DNA of 64,000 nt from Microbispora amethystogenes (GTDB taxonomy: Bacteria > Actinomycetota > Actinomycetes > Streptosporangiales > Streptosporangiaceae), in assembly GCF_016863015.1 (NCBI RefSeq), contig NZ_BOOB01000004.1:1-64000 (forward strand), in the 5' to 3' direction. Position 1 is the first letter of the stretch, and every line of letters starts with the position of its first letter. The notes beneath the pieces were generated by a model. The model was given only the letters and a program-made list of their open reading frames with translations, had not been told where the DNA came from and did not search any database. Shown here piece by piece: positions 1 through 8,642 of the stretch. A program made the translations under genes and the position numbers.

Positions 1-439
1 GGACCGCAACGTCACCGATCTTCGGTAACCGTAGTTTCCCGCCGGGGGTGATGGCGAAGCGGGCGTTGCGGGTGAAGCGGATCGCCTGCCGGTTGTCCCT
101 TTTGGACCGGAACCGGGGCGGGGCGACCTTCGCCCCCTTCCGCTTCCCCGTGACGGAGGCGAAGAAGTTCCGGTAGGCGGTGTTCAAGTCGGCGAGCGCC
201 TGCTGTAACACCACGGCGGAAACCTCGCCCAGCCAGGAACGTTCCGGGGTGTGCTTCGCCTGCGTGATGACCCGCTTGGACAACTCCCCATCCGAGATGT
301 ACGGCAGCCCGGCGTCGTGGGCGTCGTGTCGTGCGCGCAGCCCGTCGTTGAACACCACCCGCGCGCACCCGAACGCGCGGGCCAAGGCGTGACGCTGGCC
401 CGGCGTCGGATAAAGGCGGAAGTTGTACCGGAGCCGCAC
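1..439 (-). CDS. tnpB: TnpB RNA-guided nuclease, N-terminal part (cut by window edge)
   Basis: A GTG start at 437-439 opens a frame that reads to the window edge without a stop. The protein begins VRLRYNFRLYPTPGQ, followed by LARAFGCARVVFNDGL, the classic TnpB/OrfB N-terminal helix-turn-helix region, then LQQALADLNTAYRNFF and FRSKRDNRQAIRF. About 146 residues are visible; the RuvC-like catalytic residues and zinc ribbon would lie outside. TnpB nucleases use an omega RNA from the element's right end to cut DNA and keep the transposon in place. The conserved N-terminus and open frame suggest it is intact here. Confidence 0.85.
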   Translation of the reverse strand, partial: MRLRYNFRLYPTPGQRHALARAFGCARVVFNDGLRARHDAHDAGLPYISDGELSKRVITQAKHTPERSWLGEVSAVVLQQALADLNTAYRNFFASVTGKRKGAKVAPPRFRSKRDNRQAIRFTRNARFAITPGGKLRLPKIGDVAV

Positions 440-469
440 ACCATGATTTTACCGACGGTGCACGGCTGA

Positions 470-881
470 TTACAGGGAGACCTCAGAACTGGCAGGCACT
501 GTGTTTTCGTCCTGCACGCTCCTCTGGTCGTCGTGACCACGTTCCGGCATCGGGCGTTCACCGGGGCACACCTGGAACGCATGGAGCAGATCATGCGGGA
601 CCTCCTGCGCCGACTTCGAGACCGAACCGTCCGAGTACAACGGCGAGACCAGCCACGTGCACCTGCTGGTGAACTTCCCGCCCAAGGTCGCCCTGTCCCG
701 CCTCGTCAACTCGTTGAAAGGGGTGTCCTCCCGGCGGATGCGGACCCAGTTCCCCGAACTGGCCCGCCACTACTACCGGGCGAACAAGCTGTGGTCGGGC
801 TCCTACTTCGCCGGGAGCGTGGGCGGCGCACCGATCAGCGTCCTGCGCCAGTACATCGAACAGCAGAACCGCCCCGTCTGA
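470..881 (+). pseudogene. tnpA: TnpA Y1 transposase (IS200/IS605), frameshifted, no start codon
   Basis: One frame reads HCVFVLHAPLVVVTTFRHRAF and then EHLERMEQIMRD-like sequence up to about 600. Homology continues in the next frame from about 604 with ADFETEPSEYNGETSHVHLL, NFPPKVALSRLVNSLKGVSS and the C-terminus GSYFAGSVGGAPISVLRQYI. The HVHLL motif holds the HUH metal ligands. One extra base near 600-605 explains the break. The upstream frame has a stop at 467-469 and no ATG/GTG/TTG before the conserved N-terminus. Two independent lesions make this a pseudogene rather than a sequencing error. Confidence 0.85.
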
Positions 882-892
882 GCCCACTGGAC

Positions 893-918
893 GCCGATCC
901 GCCTGACGGCGGATCGGC
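893..918 (+). terminator. Perfect 11-bp stem-loop after tnpA
   Basis: GCCGATCCGCC is followed by the loop TGAC and GGCGGATCGGC, an exact inverted repeat, then TTTCCCTTCCCC. It begins 12 bases after the tnpA stop. It can act as a terminator or belong to the transposon right end; the sequence does not decide. Confidence 0.6.
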
Positions 919-1035
919 TTTCCCTTCCCCGCTACGCGGGCAAGTCCGCTTCACCCCCGGCCTGAAGCCCGGAGCACTGCGGACGAATCAGGTAGCCGAG
1001 GAGGGACGAAATCTCACTCGACGCCGCCGGCGAAC

Positions 1036-1455
1036 TCACTTGTGGTCTCCCAACCCGATCAGCCACTCACGTAGCTGCTCGTCGCTGCTCAGGCAGAACA
1101 TCTGCACCAGACCCCAGTTGTCCCTGTGGCCGGGGGCATCCAACAGGCGATCCTGCCAGTCCTCGGCGTACTCCCGGACAGCGTCGATCAGCTCATCGAT
1201 CGCCTCGTCGAATGTCGATCCGTCCGCGGCAAACGGAAGGCCGGGGATGAAGGCCGACCATCCACCCGCCTCCGCCCCTACCTGGACCTTGGACGGGCAG
1301 GTGCGAGCGAGGAAGCGACGCAGGCACTCACCGTCCACTACGGCGACGGTGCGGTCACCGAAGCGGGCGGTCGCGCTGCGGCCCCGCTCGGCCGCGTCAA
1401 GAAGCTCCCCGAGCCTGGCCTGGGTCTCCGTGTAGCCGGCGAGATGCACTCCCAT
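1036..1455 (-). CDS. Orphan antitoxin-like protein (Phd-like N-terminus, HicB-like C-terminus)
   Basis: The protein has 139 residues. The ATG at 1453-1455 is chosen because AAGGGG lies five bases upstream; a longer frame exists but has no ribosome site. The first 45 residues (TETQARLGELLDAAERGR, then FGDRTVAVVD) resemble Phd/YefM antitoxins that bind their operator and the toxin. Residues about 65-100 (GGWSAFIPGLPFAADGSTFD, then EAIDELIDAVREYAEDW) resemble the HicB fold. No toxin-like frame is adjacent: the IS element lies downstream and the convergently placed next gene is an acyltransferase. It may be an orphan antitoxin or a stand-alone regulator. The assignment rests on motif resemblance. 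Confidence 0.6.
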   Translation of the reverse strand: MGVHLAGYTETQARLGELLDAAERGRSATARFGDRTVAVVDGECLRRFLARTCPSKVQVGAEAGGWSAFIPGLPFAADGSTFDEAIDELIDAVREYAEDWQDRLLDAPGHRDNWGLVQMFCLSSDEQLREWLIGLGDHK

Positions 1456-1602
1456 GCCGGTCCCCTTCGTCGGCGTCAGTGTCAGGCACTTGCCTATCCG
1501 ACGAAAGCCCACGCCGGAGTGGGTTTCAGGCTCATCACTTGGATTAGGCGGCCACCGCCGAGGCTTCACGCCCGGCACCGTGGCATGAGGAGGCACTGAC
1601 CG

Positions 1603-2883
1603 TCAGCTCACCTCGTCCGCCCCCATCCGGACGACCGTGGCCTTACTGCCGGGCGGCGTCAGGTCTGCTGAGGTGAGGCGTTTGGCGAGGCGTTGTGCGG
1701 GGGCTTCGACGAAACGCCACGTCAGCGCGCTGAGCACGAGCAGCAGCGTTACCACGAAGGCCAGAGCCGCGATGCGCAGGTGCAGGGGTACGGCCAGCGG
1801 CTCCGGCCAGAACCACTCGACCCACTCCAGCAGCAGGGGATGGAGCAGGTAGACCGAGTAACTGACCAGCCCCAGCCATGCGAGTACGCGCGGCATCCTC
1901 TGATGCCGCAAGGCCAGGCCGGCGGCGAAGGTGAGCCAGGCGGCGACCGTGGCCGTCTGTGTGCCGATGTCGTCACGCGCCAGCCAGATCCCGGCGACCG
2001 GGACCAGAGCCACCCAGCCTGCTTGCCTCCAGGAGAGTTCACGCTGCTCCGCCCTGTACAGCACGGTGCCGGCGAACATCGTGGCCAGGATCAGCAGGCC
2101 CTGCCATGGCCCGGGATAGCTCTGGTTGACGGCCAGGAGTGCCAGCACAGTGAGCCCAATAACGATCGCGCCTACGTGCCGCACCGCACCCGAACCCCTG
2201 ATCGCAGCGGTCAGTCCCGCCGCTGTCAGCGTGGTCACCACCAGGGCGACCGTCAGCATCCGGCCGGATCCGCCCGCCGACAACAGGGCGACCGGGAGAG
2301 CGCCGGCGCCCAGCAGGGCCGCTGCGGTGAAACCGAGTGCGCCGGTGATGCTTTTCCGGTTGACGCCGAGCGTGAACATCGCCGTCAGCAGCAGATAGAA
2401 GGCCATCTCGTAGGACAGCGTCCAGAGGACGTTGAGCAGGTTGGGCATGTACAGCAGGTTCTGCAGCATCGTCAGGTGGCCCAAGACGAGGGAGACCGGC
2501 CGGGACGTCCACCAGATGTGCGGGTCGTCCCAGCCTGCCAGCGCCAGCAGAGCCATGGCCGCCGCGGCGATTCCGAACAGCGGATACAGACGAAAGAAAC
2601 GGGAAATCCAGAATTCCCGTAGGCTGGCCCGCCGTTCCAGGGACGCCGGCACGATGTATCCGCTGACCAAGAAGAACACCATCACGCCGAACCAGCCAGG
2701 GTCGAAAACCACTTTCACCGGTAGCCGCGCTTCGGGTAACAACGGCTCAAGGCTGTGCTCGAAGACCACGGTCAGGGCCGCGAGGCCACGGAGGGCGTCG
2801 AGCCACGCCAAGCGTTTCCTGGTCTGTAGCGGCATATCCCGAGTTGTGAGCATTCGGCCCATGCTAGCCATCGATGACAGCAC
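1603..2883 (-). CDS. Acyltransferase family 3 membrane protein (OafA/YrhL-like)
   Basis: A 426-residue integral membrane protein. After a short cytosolic N-terminus, RLAWLDALRGLAALTVVFEH is the signature of acyltransferase-3 proteins, and the His of VFEH is the expected catalytic residue. SGYIVPASL and roughly ten hydrophobic segments follow. Such enzymes O-acetylate or acylate sugars, antibiotics or envelope glycans with acyl-CoA. The GTG at 2881-2883 gives the longest form; in-frame ATGs at about 2869, 2860 and 2851 are alternatives and ribosome sites are weak. It stands alone, so the acceptor cannot be inferred. Confidence 0.85.
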   Translation of the reverse strand: MLSSMASMGRMLTTRDMPLQTRKRLAWLDALRGLAALTVVFEHSLEPLLPEARLPVKVVFDPGWFGVMVFFLVSGYIVPASLERRASLREFWISRFFRLYPLFGIAAAAMALLALAGWDDPHIWWTSRPVSLVLGHLTMLQNLLYMPNLLNVLWTLSYEMAFYLLLTAMFTLGVNRKSITGALGFTAAALLGAGALPVALLSAGGSGRMLTVALVVTTLTAAGLTAAIRGSGAVRHVGAIVIGLTVLALLAVNQSYPGPWQGLLILATMFAGTVLYRAEQRELSWRQAGWVALVPVAGIWLARDDIGTQTATVAAWLTFAAGLALRHQRMPRVLAWLGLVSYSVYLLHPLLLEWVEWFWPEPLAVPLHLRIAALAFVVTLLLVLSALTWRFVEAPAQRLAKRLTSADLTPPGSKATVVRMGADEVS

Positions 2884-3078
2884 CTACGGGCCAGCTCACT
2901 CCTTAAAGCATTTGGATGTGAACGGGATGTGGGAAATTACCAATGCCATATACACCACAGTGGCGGACGGCCGAAATCGGCTTTTCAGACCTGCCGGCAT
3001 CGCTTTCCAAAATGGTTTGCCCGCGGTCCGTACGCATTGGCATGCTCGGCCGGGCAGGTTCGGAGAGGAGACCGCGAA

Positions 3079-4608
3079 GTGGCCGTCACCGCGTCTGGCA
3101 CGCCGTACGAGTCCGAGCCGGAGGTCCGCACGGCGGCCGGTGTCCTGCGCGGCGGCCGGGAGGCGGGGATGGCGGTCTTCCGCGGCATCCCGTACGCCGA
3201 GCCGCCGGTCGGCGCCCTGCGGTTCGCCGCGCCGCGGCCGGTGCGCGGCTGGGACGGTGTGCGCCCGGCGGTCGCGTACGGCCCGCCGCCCCCGCAGTCC
3301 GGCCTGCTCGGGGGATCCCAGGAAGCCTCCGGCGACGACTGGCTGACCGTCAACGTGTGGACGCCGGAACCGGACCAGGCGGCGGGGCTCCCGGTGATGG
3401 TGTGGATCCCCGGCGGTGGGTACGTCTCGGGCAACTCCGGCCTTCCGGAGTACGACGCCGGGCGCCTGGCCGCGAGCGGAACCGTGGTCGTGACCCTCAA
3501 CTACCGGCTCGGCATCGAGGGCTTCGCGCTGATCGACGGGGCCCCGGCCAACCGGGGGCTGCTCGACCAGGTCGAGGCCCTGCGATGGGTGCGGGACAAC
3601 ATCCGGGCCTTCGGCGGCGACCCGGGCCGGGTCACGGTCTTCGGCGAGTCGGCGGGCGGCGGATCGGTCGCCGCGCTGCTCGCCATGCCTTGCGCCGCCG
3701 GGCTCTTCCGCCGGGCGGTCGCGCAGAGTGTGCCGGGCACGTTCTTCTCCCCCGAGCTGGCCGCCGACATCGCCGCCGCGTGCGCCGACGAGCTGGGCGT
3801 ACGGCCCACGGCGCACGGCCTGTCGGCGGTGGACCCGGCCCGGTTGCCAGCCGCGGGCGACGCGATCTCGGCGAAGATCGTCCGGTGGCGAGAGCGCTGG
3901 GGGCAGATCATCCACCGGCCGATCCCGTTCGCGCCGGTCGTCGACGGCGACGTCCTGCCGATGACCCCCTGGCAGGCGCTGGCCGACGGCGCCGCCCGGG
4001 ACGTCGAGCTTCTCGCCGGGCACACGCGTGACGAGCACCGGTTGTTCAGCCTGATCGACGGCGTGCTCGGCCAGGTCACACCCGAGCAGACCGAGACCGC
4101 TCTGCGCATGCTCGCCCCCGGCCCGGACGGCGCACGCCGCTACCGGGAGGCGTTCCCGGGCGCGGCCGAGGAGGAGCTGTACGAGCTGGTCAACGGGGAC
4201 TGGCTGTTCCGCATGCCGAGCCTCCACCTCGGCGACGCGCAGATCGCCGGGGGCGGGCGGGCCCACCTCTACGAGCTGACGTGGCCCGCTCCGGGGCTGG
4301 GTGGTGCCCTCGGCGCCTGCCACGGCCTGGACGTGCCGCTCGTGTTCGGCAACCTCAGCAGTGGTCAGCCCGCCATGCTGATCGGCACCCCGCCCTCCCC
4401 TGCGGCGGAGGAGCTGTCCGCGCGGATCCGTACGGCGTGGACGGCGTTCGCCGCGCACGGCGACCCGGGCTGGCCTCCGTACGACGCCGAGCGCCGCCTC
4501 GCGCAGGTCTTCGACACGCCGTCGACGGTCACCGCCTATCCGGAGGAGGCCTCGCGGCTGCTGTGGCAGGACCACGCCTTCCCGGCGCTCCCGCTGCTCG
4601 CGCCGTAG
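3079..4608 (+). CDS. Type B carboxylesterase
   Basis: The protein has 509 residues. The GTG at 3079 follows GGAGAGGAG with good spacing; the longer upstream frame is not family-like. The family hallmarks are all present: AVFRGIPYAEPPVGALRF near residue 35, VMVWIPGGGY (oxyanion loop) near 105, the nucleophile elbow FGESAGGGSV with Ser near residue 191, and a late GACHGLDVPLVFG carrying the probable catalytic His. It has no signal peptide, so it is probably cytosolic. It hydrolyses carboxylic esters of unknown type. It converges with the SDR gene, whose stop is 17 bases away. Confidence 0.9.
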   Translation: MAVTASGTPYESEPEVRTAAGVLRGGREAGMAVFRGIPYAEPPVGALRFAAPRPVRGWDGVRPAVAYGPPPPQSGLLGGSQEASGDDWLTVNVWTPEPDQAAGLPVMVWIPGGGYVSGNSGLPEYDAGRLAASGTVVVTLNYRLGIEGFALIDGAPANRGLLDQVEALRWVRDNIRAFGGDPGRVTVFGESAGGGSVAALLAMPCAAGLFRRAVAQSVPGTFFSPELAADIAAACADELGVRPTAHGLSAVDPARLPAAGDAISAKIVRWRERWGQIIHRPIPFAPVVDGDVLPMTPWQALADGAARDVELLAGHTRDEHRLFSLIDGVLGQVTPEQTETALRMLAPGPDGARRYREAFPGAAEEELYELVNGDWLFRMPSLHLGDAQIAGGGRAHLYELTWPAPGLGGALGACHGLDVPLVFGNLSSGQPAMLIGTPPSPAAEELSARIRTAWTAFAAHGDPGWPPYDAERRLAQVFDTPSTVTAYPEEASRLLWQDHAFPALPLLAP

Positions 4609-4625
4609 GAGACGAGCGGCCGCGC

Positions 4626-5381
4626 TCACGCTCCGCCGGTGACCTTGACCGCCTGTCCGGTGATGCCGGTGTTGGCGGCGGAGCCCAGATAGACGACGGC
4701 GCCGGCGACCTCGGCGGCGTCGAGCAGGCGGCCGATCGGAGCCAGCGCGCTGTAGTGGCCGCCCGCCTGCTCGACGATCGCGCCGTTGGTCTCCGTCCTG
4801 GTGAGGCCGGGCATGACGACGTTGGAGAGGATGTCGCCGTCCTTGCCGAGCCCGAACGCGGCGGACCTACTGAAACCGTGCAGTGCCGCCTTGGCCGCGC
4901 CGTAGTACTCACCACCGGCCATCCCGTCGACCGCGATGCCCGAGGAGATGTGCACCAGCCGGCCCCATCCGCGCTTTCGCATGGACGGGACGACCGCCCG
5001 GCTGAGCTGGAGCGCACCCTCGACGTTGGCCCGGATCGTCTTCTGCCACCTCTCGTCGGACACGGCCTCGAAGGCGAGGCCCGCGTCCGGTTCCGTGGCG
5101 CCCCAGTGCACCGCGTTGTTGACCAGCACGTCGATCCGGCCGGACCACTCGATCACGGTCTCGGCCAGAGTGCGGGCCGCCTCGTCGTCATCCAGGTCGT
5201 ACGGCGCGACGAGCGAGCGTCCGCCGATCTCCTTGGCGAGCCGCTCCGCCCCCGCCTGGGAGTGGTGATAGGTGAGCACGACGTCTGCCCCTTCGGCGGC
5301 GAAGCCGCGGGCGATCTCGCGGCCGATGCCGCCGGAGGCTCCCGTCACGACGACCGTACGGCCGGTGAGTCCCAGATCCAT
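4626..5381 (-). CDS. Short-chain dehydrogenase/reductase
   Basis: The protein has 251 residues. The ATG at 5379-5381 has GAGGAG seven bases upstream, so the longer upstream frame is rejected. TGASGGIG at 13-20 is the Rossmann NAD(P) loop, NNA follows at 88-90, and the catalytic set is Ser146/147 with Y160-GAA-K164. The substrate is not evident. It is divergent from the XRE-family gene at 5509, separated by 127 bases, which suggests that regulator controls it. Confidence 0.88.
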   Translation of the reverse strand: MDLGLTGRTVVVTGASGGIGREIARGFAAEGADVVLTYHHSQAGAERLAKEIGGRSLVAPYDLDDDEAARTLAETVIEWSGRIDVLVNNAVHWGATEPDAGLAFEAVSDERWQKTIRANVEGALQLSRAVVPSMRKRGWGRLVHISSGIAVDGMAGGEYYGAAKAALHGFSRSAAFGLGKDGDILSNVVMPGLTRTETNGAIVEQAGGHYSALAPIGRLLDAAEVAGAVVYLGSAANTGITGQAVKVTGGA

Positions 5382-5508
5382 TTCGACGCTCCTCAGCACA
5401 GTGGAAACCCAAGGATCCGGCGGCGGCGACCATCGGAGGGAGGCCGGGCCGAGGCTGGCCCCGGCAGGGCCACGATCGGAGCCGAGGTCACTCGGTAGCC
5501 TGCGAATC

Positions 5509-6369
5509 GTGAGCGACACCACTCTGGGCGAGTTCCTGCGGGCCCGCCGCGAGGCCGTCACCCCCGCCGATGTCGGGCTGCCGGGCGGCGGCCGGCGCCG
5601 TACCCCCGGCCTGCGCCGTTCCGAGCTGGCCGCGCTCGCCGGGATCAGCGTCGAATATCTGACCCGGCTTGAGCAGGGGCGGGATCGCCACCCCTCGATG
5701 CCCGTGCTCGCCGCCCTCGCCGACGCGTTGCGCCTGTCCGCCGACGAGCGCCTCCGTCTGCTGAACCACTACAAGGCGGCCGACGGCGCCGGCCGGCTGG
5801 TCGGCATGTGCCAGGGGCCGCCCGCGCAGTCGGTGCGCCCCACCGTGCGGGCGTTGCTCGACCGGCTCGAACCCGCCCCCGCGCTGGTGGTCAACCGGCT
5901 CGGTGACGTGCTCGCCCACACGGACGGCTTCGAGCGGCTCGCCGGGCCCATCGGGCTGCTGGACCACCGGCCGGCCAATCTGTTGCGCTACCTGTTCGCC
6001 GACCCGAGGGCCAGGGCCGCCTATCCGGAGTGGGAGCGGGTGGCCGACGAGCGGATCGCCGTCCTCGGCCTGGGCCTTCGCCGGGAGGACCCGCACGTCG
6101 GCCATCTCGTCGACGAGCTGACCCTCGCCGTCGGCGCCCCCTTCAGCGACCGATTGCAGGCTCCGCCCGGCCCGCCCAGTCGCACGGGCGTCGAACGGCT
6201 GGAGCATCCGCAGGAGGGCGAACTGCGGCTGGCCTACGAGACCCTCGGCCTGTCCGACGACGAGAGCCAGCTACTGATCGCCTATCTCCCCGCCGACGAC
6301 TCCACCGCCGCGCGGCTCGATCGGCTCACCGGCCGTCACCCCGGAGCCCTCCGCGCCGTCAGCGGCTGA
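5509..6369 (+). CDS. XRE-family regulator with MmyB-like ligand domain
   Basis: The protein has 286 residues and a GTG start. The N-terminus LGEFLRARREAVTP leads into a helix-turn-helix with RRTPGLRRSELAALAGIS, then EYLTRLEQGRDRHPS. The C-terminal two thirds (LDRLEPAPALVVNRLGDVLA, later NLLRYLFADPRARAAYPEWE) is the MmyB-like domain common in actinobacteria. Proteins of this type often repress a divergently transcribed SDR, which is exactly the layout here. The ligand is unknown. Confidence 0.88.
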   Translation: MSDTTLGEFLRARREAVTPADVGLPGGGRRRTPGLRRSELAALAGISVEYLTRLEQGRDRHPSMPVLAALADALRLSADERLRLLNHYKAADGAGRLVGMCQGPPAQSVRPTVRALLDRLEPAPALVVNRLGDVLAHTDGFERLAGPIGLLDHRPANLLRYLFADPRARAAYPEWERVADERIAVLGLGLRREDPHVGHLVDELTLAVGAPFSDRLQAPPGPPSRTGVERLEHPQEGELRLAYETLGLSDDESQLLIAYLPADDSTAARLDRLTGRHPGALRAVSG

Positions 6370-6377
6370 GACCGGCG

Positions 6378-7190
6378 TCACGTCGTACGATGCTCGTCCA
6401 CCCGGTCGAGCCACTCGGCGGCGAGGGCGGTGAACAGGCCGAGCTGCTCGTGCGGCAGCGCGTGACCGGCGCGGTCCAGGACGGCGAACGTGGCCCGCGG
6501 ATACCGCTCCACCAGCTCCCACGGGCCGGCGTACCCGACCGTGCCGTCCTGGCGTCCGGCGAGGATCAGCGCCGGGCCGGTGTACGGGGGCGTCTCCGCG
6601 GGAGCCTTGCTCAGCCGCCAGTGTCCGGAGATCCGCTCAAGGCCGTCACCGTCGACGAGGGGCAGAGCCGGAGCCACGTGCTCGCGGAACCGCTCCGCCA
6701 TGGCGGGCGTCTGCACCACGAAGTAGTCGCGGAACTGGGCCTGCTCGTCCGGGCTCAGCGCGTCGGCCGCGTCGGCCGAGCCGTGCAGCACCGCGTGCGC
6801 GGGCACGTCGCCCGCCTCCTCGCCGATGGGGCAGATCAGCGCCAGTCCCGCGACCCGCTCCGGGCGGCGGTCGGCGACGGCCCTCGCGAGGTACGCGCCG
6901 AAGGAGTGGCCGACGACCGCGAACGGCTCGTCTCCGACCAGAGCGTCGACCAAGCCGAGCACGACATCCAAGGTGTCGTCGGAGCCACGGAACCAGTCCG
7001 GCAACGGGGTGCGCCCCATTCCCGGCAGGTCCGGATAAATGCGCCGATAAGCGGGCCGGCCGCGGAACACCGGCTCCAGAACGCCGGCTATTTCCCGATG
7101 ATCCACGCCCGCGCCGTGCAACGCCAGAACGGGCATTCCGCCGCCGCGCTCCACGACGTGCACCGGAACACCGCTGATCTTCACGTCCAT
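6378..7190 (-). CDS. Alpha/beta-hydrolase fold esterase or lyase
   Basis: The protein has 270 residues. VLALHGAG is the oxyanion strand-loop, FAVVGHSFGAYLAR holds the nucleophile Ser, AGRQDGTVGY supplies the acid and DRAGHALPHEQ the catalytic His, so the triad is complete. It has no signal peptide. It converges with the XRE gene, with stops eight bases apart. The substrate cannot be inferred. Confidence 0.88.
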   Translation of the reverse strand: MDVKISGVPVHVVERGGGMPVLALHGAGVDHREIAGVLEPVFRGRPAYRRIYPDLPGMGRTPLPDWFRGSDDTLDVVLGLVDALVGDEPFAVVGHSFGAYLARAVADRRPERVAGLALICPIGEEAGDVPAHAVLHGSADAADALSPDEQAQFRDYFVVQTPAMAERFREHVAPALPLVDGDGLERISGHWRLSKAPAETPPYTGPALILAGRQDGTVGYAGPWELVERYPRATFAVLDRAGHALPHEQLGLFTALAAEWLDRVDEHRTT

Positions 7191-7278
7191 GACCCCACCC
7201 TAACGAGGGCACCGGAGCCGCCCGGCCCGAGAGAAACGATCACGAAATGGAAATTCGGATGATCACGTTCGTACGGCG

Positions 7279-8031
7279 ATGAATGATGATTCCTCACCCC
7301 CTCCTGAGGAGTTCTCCGTGTATCCCACAGCACCGCCCACGCCGTTGCAGCCGATACGGGCGCTGGGGACGGCGGCGGTCGTGATGCTGGCCGCCGACTC
7401 CCTGGTGAGCGTGCTCTCCTCCGCCGTCGACGTGCAGCGGGCCCTGCTCATCGACAGGTTCCTCGCCGACCCCGCCTCCGCCTCCCAGGCCGACGGCGAC
7501 GCCAGCGACACGTTGTACGCCCTGTCGGGCCTGGTGGAGACCGTCGTCTACGTCGCCACCGCGGTCGTGTTCCTGGTCTGGCTCTTCCGAGCCCGGACGA
7601 ACGCCGAGACGCTGAGCCCGTGGCCGCACCGGCGCGCCAGGCCCTGGCTGGTCTTCGGCTGGGGCTTCCCGGTCCTCTGCTGGTGGTATCCCAAGCAGAT
7701 CGTCGACGACATCTGGACGGCGTCGAAGCCCGGCGCCGTCGAGGAGACCGGAAACCTCGCGACCGCCCGCCGGTCCGGGCTGATCTGGGCCTGGTGGCTG
7801 GCGTGGCTGGTCAGCATGTGGATCGCCAAGGGAGTGGGCCGCAGATACCTGAACGCCGAAGAGCTGCCGGAAATGCGGGAGGCCGCGCTCTTCGACATCG
7901 CCGTCAACGCCGCGTACATCGTCACCGCCGCCCTCACCGTCGCGGTCGTCCTGTCGATCACGCGTTTCCAGGAGGACCGCCGTACCGCCGCGACGCCGAT
8001 GCCCAGCGTCGTCCAGAACCCCGCTGTCTGA
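7279..8031 (+). CDS. DUF4328 membrane protein
   Basis: The protein has 250 residues. A Pro-rich cytosolic N-terminus is followed by hydrophobic segments at about 27-50, 85-105, 118-135, 165-180 and 205-230. The block WLFRARTNAETL, then RPWLVFGWGFPVLCWWYPKQIVDD, matches DUF4328 proteins of actinobacteria, which have no known function. It is separate from the minus-strand operon that ends at 8085. Confidence 0.8.
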   Translation: MNDDSSPPPEEFSVYPTAPPTPLQPIRALGTAAVVMLAADSLVSVLSSAVDVQRALLIDRFLADPASASQADGDASDTLYALSGLVETVVYVATAVVFLVWLFRARTNAETLSPWPHRRARPWLVFGWGFPVLCWWYPKQIVDDIWTASKPGAVEETGNLATARRSGLIWAWWLAWLVSMWIAKGVGRRYLNAEELPEMREAALFDIAVNAAYIVTAALTVAVVLSITRFQEDRRTAATPMPSVVQNPAV

Positions 8032-8084
8032 ACCCCCGCCGTCTTAACCCCGCTGTCCAGAACCCCGCCGGGTGGACCGACCTG

Positions 8085-8642
8085 TCACTCGGTGTTCGCG
8101 TGGGCCTGCCTGGCCTGCTCGTCGGTCACGTCGTGGCGCCGGGCGAGCTCCAGGCAGACGCAGTCGAGCAGCAGATGCGTGCATTGGTCGAACAGGCTCG
8201 ACAGGGGCTGCACCGTGGCTGCCTCGCCCTCGCGCCGGTGCTTGGTGGCGGCGGGCACGTGCAGGACGTGCAGCGCGCCGGAGGCGAGGGGCGACGACGG
8301 CGCGGTGGTGACGGCCAGCACTCCCCCGCCGCCGTCGGTCACCGCCCGCGCCGCGCGTACGGTGGCCGCCGTCGTGCCGGACCCGGAGACGGCGACGAGC
8401 AGGTCGCCCGGCCCGGTCGACGGCGTGCAGGTGTCGCCGACGAAGTACGTCGTACGGCCCAGATGGACGAGGCGCATGGCGAACGCCCGGGCCATGTAAC
8501 CCGACCTGCCCTCCCCCGCGACGAAGATGCGCGGCGCGTGGTCCAGCAGGTCGGCGGCCGTCTCCAGCGTGGCCAGGTCGATTTCGGCCAGGACGCCGGA
8601 CACCTCCGCCTGGACGACGTCGAGGAGGCTGCGCGCGGTCAT
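8085..8642 (-). CDS. SIS-domain isomerase, 6-phospho-3-hexuloisomerase-like
   Basis: The protein has 185 residues, the length of HxlB-type isomerases. It holds a single SIS domain: IFVAGEGRSGYMARAFAMRL near 38, then VGDTCTPSTGPGDLLVAVSGSGTT near 70-92, where the Ser/Thr loop binds sugar phosphate. It is the last gene of the operon, and its ATG overlaps the stop of the PfkB kinase, so translation is coupled. Together kinase and isomerase imply that the pathway yields a phosphorylated keto-sugar. The exact substrate is an inference. Confidence 0.82.
   Translation of the reverse strand: MTARSLLDVVQAEVSGVLAEIDLATLETAADLLDHAPRIFVAGEGRSGYMARAFAMRLVHLGRTTYFVGDTCTPSTGPGDLLVAVSGSGTTAATVRAARAVTDGGGGVLAVTTAPSSPLASGALHVLHVPAATKHRREGEAATVQPLSSLFDQCTHLLLDCVCLELARRHDVTDEQARQAHANTE

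Larger units (their letters stand above)
1..990. mobile_element. IS200/IS605-type element, partial, with divergent tnpB and tnpA
   Basis: The left 1 kb carries the tnpB N-terminus on the minus strand and a tnpA-like Y1 transposase on the plus strand, back to back, which is the usual IS605 arrangement. After tnpA come a perfect hairpin (893-918) and a GC-rich stretch with the direct element CCCGGCCTGAAGCCCGG, resembling right ends of this group. The right boundary near 990 is estimated, and the left end lies outside the window. tnpA is broken, so the element probably cannot move itself. Confidence 0.7.

Noticed and set aside
2929-3078. N-terminal extension of the carboxylesterase
   Set aside because: The extra 50 codons lack homology, and the GTG at 3079 has a strong ribosome site.
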